Positions 1 through 6,944 of a stretch of DNA of 64,000 nt are shown in pieces. The notes under the pieces are model-generated. The model had not been told where the DNA came from and did no database searches. It saw only the letters and a program-made list of their open reading frames with translations. The stretch lies in assembly GCF_041949975.1 (NCBI RefSeq), contig NZ_JBHFQG010000016.1:1-64000 (forward strand), in the 5' to 3' direction. The stretch's first letter is position 1. Every line of letters starts with the position of its first letter. The DNA comes from Alteribacillus sp041949975 (GTDB taxonomy: Bacteria > Bacillota > Bacilli > Bacillales > Marinococcaceae). The translations under genes and the position numbers were made by a program.

Positions 1-63
1 GAATTCGCGGACCATTTGATCTAATTGATTTTCTAGATTATTTTGTCCTATACTAGTAGACAT
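1..63 (-). CDS. Putative IS256-family transposase, N-terminal 21 codons only
   Basis: An ATG at 61-63 (minus) is preceded by GAGGAGATG at a suitable distance. Twenty-one codons are visible (MSTSIGQNNLENQLDQ and onward), and the frame is still open at the window edge. Too little is present for a domain call. The transposase assignment rests on the terminal-repeat-like sequence upstream and on the unusual hairpin over its start site. It could instead be an unrelated small gene. Confidence 0.5.
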   Translation of the reverse strand, partial: MSTSIGQNNLENQLDQMVREF

Positions 64-120
64 AGGTAGGGCATCTCCTCTCGAGTTGATTTGGTCGTTA
101 ATTCTGAGGATACCCTACCT
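64..120 (-). promoter_or_regulatory. Hairpin that would sequester the transposase RBS
   Basis: The arm at 106-120 (minus AGGTAGGGTATCCTC) is nearly complementary to 64-80, which contains the Shine-Dalgarno sequence and runs to the base before the ATG. Transcripts entering from outside the element would fold so that the start site is hidden, a known way for insertion sequences to limit transposase made by read-through. On the plus strand the same stem is followed by CTTTTTTT, so it could also act as a terminator in that direction. Confidence 0.55.
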
Positions 121-284
121 CTTTTTTTGTCTCAAGGAACTTACACAAACTATCTTACGCTATCATTTTTATATAAAGTTTGATAAGAAATCTTCGATAT
201 AAATTAATATTCACTTCATAAAATTTTTTATTTTGTATAACAAAAAAGTATACCTATGGCCAAGGCATGCTGTTAAGGCATTAA

Positions 285-1153
285 CTATTCCTCAATATGA
301 ATATCCCCACTGATTGATTCTATGTTGACAGAGACTTCTCCTTCTCCTTTTTGGCCAATTAAGCTCCTCTTTCCGCTTTTTTCTATATTATCTAATCTTA
401 CTTCATTTCTAATATCGCCGCTTACCACAGAAATATCTAACTTTAGCTCTTCCTCCTCTACCTTTAGATCCACATCCCCGGAAGTAACATTAATATGAAC
501 ACCATTTTTCATTTTATCCCATTGTGCGTAGAGGTCGCCTGACGTTAGATCTGCATTAAGCGGTCCGGAATAGCGGTCTATTTTAATATCTCCTGAGATG
601 GTATGCAGTGCTGCCTTTTCCACCTCTATTTCATTTAAAGTGAGATTCCCCGATTTTGCCGACATGTCTATCTCTTCTGCTTTTACATGTTTGATCCGGA
701 TATCGCCTGAAGCAATATCTGTTTGAAGGGATTTCAGCATTTTTTCTTCTTCATTTTCAAAACGAACGTTACTCGACCCTCCGTTTATCAAAAGGTGTCC
801 ATCAAATGTTTCTGGAATGGTAACCACCCAATTCGATCCTTTACCAAAAGAAAAAAAAGGAAACCAGCTTCGTTTGGACTGAGTAATTTTGAATTATCCC
901 GGGTTACCTTCACATCTCTATTAATTTTACCTCCGGATGTGTTCACACTAACTGTGTCTTTTTCATGTGTTTTAATGATCAGATCGCTCGATATTACGTC
1001 CAGCTGAATAGTGTCTGCTCCTTGCAGCTCTTTTTCTGTATGTTGGTTAGAAACTCCAAGGCCCGGCACAAAATGGGCGGCATTTGCAAAAATTGTGCCT
1101 CCTAAGATAATAAGCCCTGTTAAAACAAGAATCACTCCTGCTAGCCTGCGCAT
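285..1153 (-). pseudogene. DUF4097-family (LiaG-like) envelope protein, frameshifted at a T8 run
   Basis: The 5' part (from 1153) encodes an N-terminal signal anchor (MRRLAGVILVLTGLIILGG) followed by the start of a DUF4097 domain. It then runs out of frame and stops at about 788. The remaining domain continues in another frame from about 850 to 285, with the repeating 'SGDI' turns typical of the DUF4097 beta-helix. The switch maps to a run of eight T (minus strand; A8 at about 851-858). One extra T would restore a continuous protein of about 289 residues reading FSFGKGSNWVVTIPE across the join. It follows the small membrane protein gene by 22 nt, so the two are probably an operon. The lesion may be a true inactivation, a phase-variable tract or a sequencing error. 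Confidence 0.75.
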
Positions 1154-1175
1154 GTTATTCCCTCTTTTTTATTTT

Positions 1176-1502
1176 CTAATTTGAAGAACTTATCACTGTA
1201 GAGTCAGCTTTTTTTCGCTTTACTTGTTTCCATGCCATGTATAAAACGAAACCAGCACAAGTTATTCCTATAAAAAATTGCAGCCAACCCGTTAAAATAA
1301 AGGAACCTGCCAGTATTAAGCCCAGTCCGGCTCCCACCATCATTCTAGATTGTTCTTTTTTCAGAAGTTTTGTTCCGGCATAAAAACTGAGCCCTGCTAA
1401 TAGGAGGGTAAGAACAGGCATAAGACGATCTCCTAATACGATTAGTAAGGCCAGCAGTATAACAGCTCCTGCAAATATTTTATTCCGTTTCTTATTAAGC
1501 AT
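1176..1502 (-). CDS. Small polytopic membrane protein, LiaF/LiaI-like N-terminal type
   Basis: This 108-residue protein has about four hydrophobic segments (roughly residues 9-23, 27-45, 55-72 and 74-92) and a basic tail (KQVKRKKAD). Its size, layout and position before a DUF4097 gene recall the membrane modules that accompany LiaG/LiaF-type cell-envelope stress proteins. There is no enzymatic motif. The start at 1502 has GGAGG nearby (minus TACAGGAGGATTATTC). Its function is inferred from family and context only. Confidence 0.6.
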   Translation of the reverse strand: MLNKKRNKIFAGAVILLALLIVLGDRLMPVLTLLLAGLSFYAGTKLLKKEQSRMMVGAGLGLILAGSFILTGWLQFFIGITCAGFVLYMAWKQVKRKKADSTVISSSN

Positions 1503-1591
1503 GAATAATCCTCCTGTATCCTTTCATCTATGTAATTTTTATTTTATAGGGTAAGCTGCTTTTACACACCATAATCCAGGAGGATTTTTGA

Positions 1592-1607
1592 TCCGTCTTA
1601 AGACGGA
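1592..1607. promoter_or_regulatory. Perfect 16-bp palindrome in the divergent promoter region
   Basis: TCCGTCTTAAGACGGA is a perfect inverted repeat lying 85-90 bp upstream of the LiaF-like gene and about 135 bp upstream of ilvD. It looks like the operator of a dimeric regulator. Response regulators of the LiaR class bind inverted repeats before liaIH-type operons, which would fit the left-hand operon. I cannot assign a regulator from sequence alone. The rest of the 1503-1742 gap holds only the candidate ilvD promoter. Confidence 0.4.
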
Positions 1608-1635
1608 GGCAGATTTTCCAATTTTCCATATTTGA

Positions 1636-1663
1636 TTGAAAGAGATTATCCTAGTATTATTAT
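1636..1663 (+). promoter_or_regulatory. Candidate sigma-A promoter of ilvD
   Basis: TTGAAA at 1636-1641 and TATTAT at 1658-1663 are separated by 16 nt and lie 80 nt before the ilvD start. Alternative -10 hexamers overlap in the AT-rich stretch. No T-box specifier stem or antiterminator could be recognised between it and ilvD. Confidence 0.4.
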
Positions 1664-1742
1664 AAATAGTAGTTATTGCACTATTTTTCTGAACATACGC
1701 AGAATTAAAAAAGGTTAATATTTGGAGAGAGGAAGGAACGCA

Positions 1743-3440
1743 ATGGAAAAAGGCAAAAAAGACTTGCGTATACGAAGTAAGGTAATTAGTGAAGGTGTCA
1801 ATCGAGTACCAAACCGTTCTATGCTTCGTGCCGTTGGTTTTAAAGATGAAGACTTTAAAAAACCTATGGTGGGGGTTGCCAGCACCTGGAGTGAAGTCAC
1901 CCCATGTAATGTACATATTGACAAGCTTGCTCGGGAAGCTAAGAGCGGAGCCGAAGAAAATGGCGGTGCTCCTCTTATTTTTAATACAATCACTGTTTCT
2001 GATGGCATTGCAATGGGGCACGAAGGAATGAGCTATTCTCTTCCCAGCCGTGAAATTATTGCCGACTCCATTGAAACTGTAGTTGGCGCAGAACGCCTGG
2101 ACGGCTATGTTGCTATCGGCGGATGTGATAAAACAACACCTGGATGCATGATGGCGATCGGACGCATGAACCTTCCATCTGTATATATTTACGGCGGAAC
2201 CATCCAGCCCGGCAAATTAAACGGAAATGACATTGATATTGTTTCTTCCTTTGAAGCAGTGGGACAACATCAACAAGGGATTATTGATGATGAAGAACTG
2301 CATCAAGTAGAATGTAATGCATGTCCTGGCGCAGGGGCATGTGGAGGTATGTATACAGCCAATACAATGGCTGCAGCGGTAGAAGCAATGGGGATGAGCA
2401 TACCTGGCTCCTCTTCTACTCCGGCCGTATATGATTATAAAGAAATAGAAGCGAAAGAAGCTGGAGCCCTTGTGACGGAGCTGCTCGAAAAAGAAATTTA
2501 CCCTCGGGATATCATGACAAAAGAAGCGTTTGAAAATGCAATTACTGTGGTTATGGCTCTCGGAGGTTCAACAAATGCCTTTTTACACCTTCTTGCGATT
2601 GCTCATTCTGCAGAAGTAGATTTAAGCTATGACGACTTTGAAAGAATTCGTAAAAAAGTCCCTCATATTGCTGACTTAAAACCAAGCGGAAAATATGTCA
2701 TGCAGGATCTTTACCTTGCAGGCGGTGTTCCGGCAGTAATGAAGCTTTTGCTAGAAGAAGGACTTCTTCACGGAGACTGCCTCACGGTTACTGGAAAAAC
2801 ATTGGCAGAAAATCTTAAAGAAGCACCAAGTCTTAAAGAAGGACAGGATATTATTTATCCAATCAACAATCCAATCAAGCCAAACGGTCCTCTTGTCGTG
2901 TTAAAAGGTAATCTTGCGCCAGAAGGTGCGGTTGCAAAAATGTCCGGCCAGAAGATCAGCAGGTTTGAAGGAACTGCTAAAGTGTATGACAGTGAAGCAT
3001 CAGCGACAGAGGCTATTACAAACAATGAAATCAAAGAAGGCGATGTCCTTGTTATCCGTAATGTTGGTCCTAAAGGCGGCCCTGGTATGCCTGAAATGCT
3101 TTCTGTTACGGCTATGATCGTCGGAAAAGGACTTGGCGGTAAAGTCGCTCTTATCACAGACGGCCGCTTCTCCGGAGGTTCACACGGCTTTGTTATCGGC
3201 CACGTTGCCCCCGAAGCAGCAGCCGGCGGCCCAATCGGTCTGCTTCAAACCGGGGACAAGGTTACGATCGACAGCGACACCCAGGAAATTAATTTTGAGG
3301 TCTCTGATGAAGAGCTTGATAAACGCGCCCGCGAATGGAATGCTCCTGAACCAAGATACAAAACCGGTTCCCTTGCTAAATATGCAAAATTAGTTGCCTC
3401 GAGTGCAAGAGGTGCTGTTACAGATGATAATTTAGACTAA
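1743..3440 (+). CDS. ilvD: Dihydroxy-acid dehydratase
   Basis: IlvD converts 2,3-dihydroxy-isovalerate or -methylvalerate to the 2-oxo acids in valine, isoleucine and leucine synthesis. The protein is 565 residues, normal for the family. It carries the iron-sulfur signature CDKTTPGCMMA and the second cysteine block CNACPGAGACGG. I chose the ATG at 1743 because the purine-rich RBS (GGAGAGAGGAAGG) lies just upstream; the in-frame TTG at 1722 would bury it. The gene is monocistronic, ended by a strong hairpin, and not in an ilv-leu cluster here. It is intact and confidently identified. Confidence 0.97.
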   Translation: MEKGKKDLRIRSKVISEGVNRVPNRSMLRAVGFKDEDFKKPMVGVASTWSEVTPCNVHIDKLAREAKSGAEENGGAPLIFNTITVSDGIAMGHEGMSYSLPSREIIADSIETVVGAERLDGYVAIGGCDKTTPGCMMAIGRMNLPSVYIYGGTIQPGKLNGNDIDIVSSFEAVGQHQQGIIDDEELHQVECNACPGAGACGGMYTANTMAAAVEAMGMSIPGSSSTPAVYDYKEIEAKEAGALVTELLEKEIYPRDIMTKEAFENAITVVMALGGSTNAFLHLLAIAHSAEVDLSYDDFERIRKKVPHIADLKPSGKYVMQDLYLAGGVPAVMKLLLEEGLLHGDCLTVTGKTLAENLKEAPSLKEGQDIIYPINNPIKPNGPLVVLKGNLAPEGAVAKMSGQKISRFEGTAKVYDSEASATEAITNNEIKEGDVLVIRNVGPKGGPGMPEMLSVTAMIVGKGLGGKVALITDGRFSGGSHGFVIGHVAPEAAAGGPIGLLQTGDKVTIDSDTQEINFEVSDEELDKRAREWNAPEPRYKTGSLAKYAKLVASSARGAVTDDNLD

Positions 3441-3447
3441 GAAATCA

Positions 3448-3480
3448 AGCTTGGGATTTTTAAATCCCAAGCTGTTTTTA
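3448..3480. terminator. Bidirectional rho-independent terminator between ilvD and the MFS gene
   Basis: AGCTTGGGATTT and AAATCCCAAGCT form a 12-bp stem with a minimal loop, followed by GTTTTTA on the plus strand. It sits between two convergent genes. Confidence 0.9.
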
Positions 3481-4704
3481 ATTTACAGCAGGCTCTTTTT
3501 CTCTTTCCGATGACGGCTTGATGGCTGCAAAAGTAAGCAAAACTGCAACTGCACTCACCCCGGCTAAAATATAATAAATCAGCGAAGCTTCATACTTCAT
3601 TAATAAGGCCACTACAGGCGGTCCAGCGGCTACTCCTACAAAACGCATGCTGCTGTAAAATGATGTTATAGAGCCCCGCTCTTCTTTTTTGATCCCTTCT
3701 GTAATGAGGGCATCTAAACAAGGCAATGATAGTCCAATTCCTATTCCTGCTAAGGATAACAACAGAGTAAACATAAATAAGTTCATATCTTCTCTTACAA
3801 AAAATAATGAAACAGCAGCTGTACCGTTTCCCACTAAAATAAACCATTTCATGCGAATTTTATCTTCTCCGATAATTTTTCCGCTCGAAAAAGAAGCAAT
3901 GCATAAAAATAATAAGGGAATGGCTAATATTAGGCCTTTTCTATACCCATTAATATTAAATTTTTCTTCCAACAAAGAGGAGAAATGGAATAAAATACCA
4001 AATAACACTAACATTAAAATACAGCCTATAAAAAACACAGCAAAAAGCCAACGGCCGTTATCGTGAAACGTTTTTTTTATCCCTAGCAAAAATTCGTGAA
4101 AAGAAGGGTTGCTTTTTTCCTCTGTTTTTTCTTTTTTAGGAGTTTTCACCAAAAATAATACTAACAGCATAGATACAAAAGATAATATTGGGATCGCTAT
4201 AAAGGGCATATACCAAATGACAACCGCTAATAAAGCTCCTAATATTGGACTTAGTACTTTGCCTAGAGTATTGGCGGTTTCAATAACCCCCAGTCCCTGG
4301 CTTACCTGCTCTTCTTCTTTAAACATATCCCCTACAGTTGGCAATACAACAGGAAAAGCGCCAGAAGCTCCCACTCCCTGTAAAAACCGTCCAATCATAA
4401 TTACAGCATATGGATTTTTCATCTGCCACGCCGCATAGGCCGATAAAGCTCCACCCGCCCCGACTATAATAAGACTGGGAATAATAACTTTTTTTCTTCC
4501 GATTCTATCTGATAAATATCCCGAAACTGGAATCAAAATAATCGCTATAAAGGAGTAAATCGAAATAATTAAGCTGGATTGAAAAGCAGTAATATTGATT
4601 TCTTTTTCAATTAACGGCAGCACTGGAATCAGCATTGAATTCCCTAATGTCATCATTAATGGAATAGATGCTAATGCTAATAAGTCCCATCTTTTTTGCT
4701 CCAT
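3478..4704 (-). CDS. MFS multidrug-type exporter
   Basis: This 408-residue, 12-helix major facilitator protein is probably a drug/proton antiporter of the DHA1 type. The conserved motif A (GYLSDRIGRKK) follows helix 2, and GRFLQGVGASGAFP matches the family's motif between helices 4 and 5. A hydrophilic central loop (KTPKKEKTEEK) separates the two six-helix halves. It is a single gene convergent with ilvD. The substrate is not evident; close Bacillus relatives are annotated as multidrug or unknown efflux proteins. Confidence 0.85.
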   Translation of the reverse strand: MEQKRWDLLALASIPLMMTLGNSMLIPVLPLIEKEINITAFQSSLIISIYSFIAIILIPVSGYLSDRIGRKKVIIPSLIIVGAGGALSAYAAWQMKNPYAVIMIGRFLQGVGASGAFPVVLPTVGDMFKEEEQVSQGLGVIETANTLGKVLSPILGALLAVVIWYMPFIAIPILSFVSMLLVLFLVKTPKKEKTEEKSNPSFHEFLLGIKKTFHDNGRWLFAVFFIGCILMLVLFGILFHFSSLLEEKFNINGYRKGLILAIPLLFLCIASFSSGKIIGEDKIRMKWFILVGNGTAAVSLFFVREDMNLFMFTLLLSLAGIGIGLSLPCLDALITEGIKKEERGSITSFYSSMRFVGVAAGPPVVALLMKYEASLIYYILAGVSAVAVLLTFAAIKPSSEREKEPAVN

Positions 4705-4860
4705 TTTGCTCCCCCGTTTAATTTACTTATGTTTGTACTCATAAATGTAAAGGTAGTATTCGTTTCCTGCTCCGTTATTATCCTTCAAGTTTTTTACATT
4801 TTTGTAACCACATAAACGTTTTAATGATTTTTCATTTTACGTTCATAATAAGAACATGCA

Positions 4861-5903
4861 GGGGAAAAAACAGATGTTTCGCTTGCTTTTACGATTGTAA
4901 TATTTATTCTCGGACTCTCAGCTGCGTTTTTCGGAAAGTTTGTAGAAAAAAAGGGACCGCGCATCTCTGCTATTATTGCGCCGTATTATTTGGCATTGGA
5001 ACGATTGGAGCAGGATTTGCGGTGCAAATGGAAAATTATATCACTTTTCTTGCTTTTTTTGGGGTTATAGGCGGATTTGGCCTTGGCTATGGCTACATTG
5101 CACCTGTCTCTACTCTTGTGAAATGATTTCCTGACCGAAGAGGTCTTGCAACTGGAATGGTTGTCATGGGGTTTGGAACAGGCGCTCTTATCTAAGTCAT
5201 GCAAATCAATTAATGACAAACTTATCGATCCCGATGACTTTTTATATCCTTGGCGTTTCTTATTTTCTTCTTATGCTGCTTGGAGGATTATATTTCTAAA
5301 CCTCCTGAAGACTGATGGAGAGTCAACAGAAGAGGACGAAGAACATGAAGGAGATTTGGCTTATCTGAAAGCAAATGATGCAGTAAAAATACGTTTTTGG
5401 CTGTTATGGGGCATGATGTTTATTGATATTTCTGCTGGTATCATGCTTTTATCGGTGGCTTCTCCAATGTCTCAAGAAATTACCGGAGCAAGAGCTGCCA
5501 CTATTGTCGGAGTAATGGGGTTATTTAACGGTGCAGGCAGGATTGCATGGGCTTCTGATTATATAGGCCGTCCCAATACTATCTCATTTTCTTCATTTTT
5601 CAAGTGGCTGCTTTCTTTTTACTGTCTTACAAATGTTATATTATTCTCTACCCTCCTTGTTCTCATTATATCGTATTATGGAGGAGGATTTGCCTGTTTA
5701 CCCGCTGGTCGCTTGCCGGGGTAGTTGGACCAATGATTGTTTCTACTGTTTATGAATTTACAGGAAGCTACAGCACTACATTTTTTGTGTTTGTCGGCTT
5801 TTTAATCGCAGCTCTCGTTCTGTCTATCCTGATGAAAAGAAATATCGCTAAAATTCGAGAAGGAAAAGGAGAGCAGGTAGAACCTGAATTGTCACCCCAA
5901 TAA
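4861..5903 (+). pseudogene. Decayed OFA-family (oxalate/formate antiporter-like) MFS transporter
   Basis: Fragments in all three plus frames reassemble into an OFA-type transporter. One frame carries SLAFTIVIFILGLSAAFF and FGKFVEKKGPRISA. The next holds GVIGGFGLGYGYIAPVSTLVK, then a TGA where the family has Trp, then FPDRRGLATGMVVMGFGTGA. Later come IRFWLLWGMMF and SLAGVVGPMIVSTVYE. Lesions include loss of the first ~50 residues, a frameshift near 4980, a nonsense codon near 5124, stops near 5194, further frameshifts to 5330, and a deletion of about 25 codons near 5700. No intact start exists. Such carriers often neighbour formate dehydrogenases, and this one lies beside fdhF. Confidence 0.85.
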
Positions 5904-6027
5904 TGTGAGAGGACATTGGTTCCTTTAAGGAGGTTTACCGAGTAAAAAAAGGATAATTATCGCAGTTAACAAAACTCTTGTCTGTGAGACCTCGCAAATT
6001 CTAGAGGCACCTCTGTCTGTTACGATT

Positions 6028-6063
6028 GAAAGAAGCCGCACTCTCTTTGAGGCGGCTTCTTTC
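6028..6063. terminator. Hairpin ending the formate dehydrogenase operon
   Basis: GAAAGAAGCCGC at 6028-6039 pairs perfectly with GCGGCTTCTTTC at 6052-6063. It lies just past the last minus-strand gene of the fdh operon and also faces the pseudogene on the other side. The T-tract is weak in both directions. Confidence 0.65.
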
Positions 6064-6070
6064 ATATTCT

Positions 6071-6199
6071 TTATTCTGATGGTGAACCGGAGCGATCCTG
6101 TAAACACGTCTCGCATATTCCAAGTATCTCATATGTCTTTTCTTCTTCTTCATCTTCCCGCAATTCTTTGTGTCCGCATATCTCACACATTTTTGCCAT
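6071..6199 (-). CDS. 42-residue double-CxxC miniprotein (zinc-ribbon-like)
   Basis: The reading frame starts with ATG at 6197-6199 and encodes MAKMCEICGHKELRED, then ICETCLQD, ending GSPSE. Two CxxC pairs 20 residues apart suggest a tetracysteine zinc or iron site. Its start overlaps the stop of the preceding gene by one base (TAATG), and GGAGG lies 7 nt upstream, so translation is coupled. It is the last gene of the fdhF-DUF1641-HMA-like operon, which suggests a role in metal handling or maturation for formate dehydrogenase. That is inference. I know no named family. Confidence 0.7.
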   Translation of the reverse strand: MAKMCEICGHKELREDEEEEKTYEILGICETCLQDRSGSPSE

Positions 6200-6438
6200 T
6201 ATAACTCCTCCATGTCCGTTTTTGAAGCAGTATCTGTTATGTCATATCCGCTATCACGAACTGCTGCTTGGAAGTCTATAAATGAAGCAGCTTTTTCATC
6301 AAACGAAACAACTGCTTCACCTTTTTCCGGGTTAACATGAACATTACGTACTCCCCATACATCAAGCAGTACTTCATTGATTCGTTCTTTATCTTCGCTG
6401 GTTATATTTTTGATCGAAATAGTATGCGTAATCAACAT
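6199..6438 (-). CDS. HMA-fold-like small protein lacking the metal-binding CxxC
   Basis: This protein of about 79 residues reads TISIKNITSEDKERINEVL, then VWGVRNVHVNPEKGEAVVSFD and VRDSGYDIT. That is the beta-alpha-beta-beta-alpha-beta pattern of heavy-metal-associated domains, but the usual GMTCxxC loop is replaced by NITSED without cysteine. I prefer the ATG at 6438, with AGGAAGG just upstream; the in-frame GTG two codons earlier would abut the RBS. It follows the DUF1641 gene by 15 nt and overlaps the CxxC miniprotein gene. A role in the fdh operon is inferred from position only. Confidence 0.65.
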   Translation of the reverse strand: MLITHTISIKNITSEDKERINEVLLDVWGVRNVHVNPEKGEAVVSFDEKAASFIDFQAAVRDSGYDITDTASKTDMEEL

Positions 6439-6452
6439 TATCACCTTCCTGT

Positions 6453-6944
6453 TTAATGGGGTTTCTTCTTTCCCATTTCTTCTCCCATACCGTTTAAAAA
6501 AGCTGTCAAATAGGAAAGTGCTGTCATGACGTGAGGGTCCCGCATCGTTTTAAACATTTTCCACATGCTGATTTCCTCATCTTTTTCCGTTTCTTTTGAC
6601 ATTCTCTCCATTCCGTGTATTACACCATTCATCATTTTTTCTAATTCTTCAGGTTCTATTTTTCCTACAAATTCAATGGCGTGGAACCCGTTTTTAATAA
6701 GATGGTGCATACTTGGCTGATTGACTTTTTCTATGCTTATTGATCCGATTTTTTCCCTCATTCTGAGTAATCCTTTAGCCATATCCAGTATGCCCGCCTG
6801 CTGCAGTTCTTCTATAATTTCTAAAGTCGTTTGGATGGATTCATGGTTATCCGTAATTTGTTTTAACAGGTCTTTTTGAATCTGCTGATCCTTTTCTTCT
6901 TCTGTTTTTTCTTGAATATTAATTTGCGTGATTGCTTTCGCCAT
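6453..6944 (-). CDS. DUF1641 protein (YrhD-like), formate dehydrogenase partner
   Basis: The 163-residue mostly helical protein has a charged N-terminal half (EKTEEEKDQQIQKDLLKQI) and the conserved DUF1641 core around ILDMAKGLLRMREKIG and MWKMFKTMRDPHVMTALSYL. In Bacillus, DUF1641 genes sit directly after the fdhF-type formate dehydrogenase gene (yrhE-yrhD, yjgC-yjgD). Here it overlaps the fdhF 3' end by 26 nt. Its exact biochemical function is unsettled; a structural or assembly subunit is the usual proposal. Confidence 0.85.
   Translation of the reverse strand: MAKAITQINIQEKTEEEKDQQIQKDLLKQITDNHESIQTTLEIIEELQQAGILDMAKGLLRMREKIGSISIEKVNQPSMHHLIKNGFHAIEFVGKIEPEELEKMMNGVIHGMERMSKETEKDEEISMWKMFKTMRDPHVMTALSYLTAFLNGMGEEMGKKKPH

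Larger units (their letters stand above)
1..164 (-). mobile_element. End of an IS256-like insertion sequence (partial, runs off the left edge)
   Basis: The window opens inside a minus-strand reading frame with a good ribosome binding site. Some 75-100 nt upstream of it, at about 137-164, the minus strand reads GATAGCGTAAG followed by TTGTGTAA. This resembles, from memory, the terminal inverted repeat of IS256 (GATAAAGTC...TTGTGTAA). I therefore place the outer end near 164. The other end and the target duplication are outside the window, so the family call is an inference. Confidence 0.55.

Noticed and set aside
1503..1742. T-box or riboswitch before ilvD
   Set aside because: No specifier stem or TGGNACCGCG-like T-box sequence is present; only a palindrome and a possible promoter.
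1539..2021. Minus-strand open frames over the ilvD 5' region
   Set aside because: They lie antisense to a clearly conserved gene and have no RBS or family resemblance.
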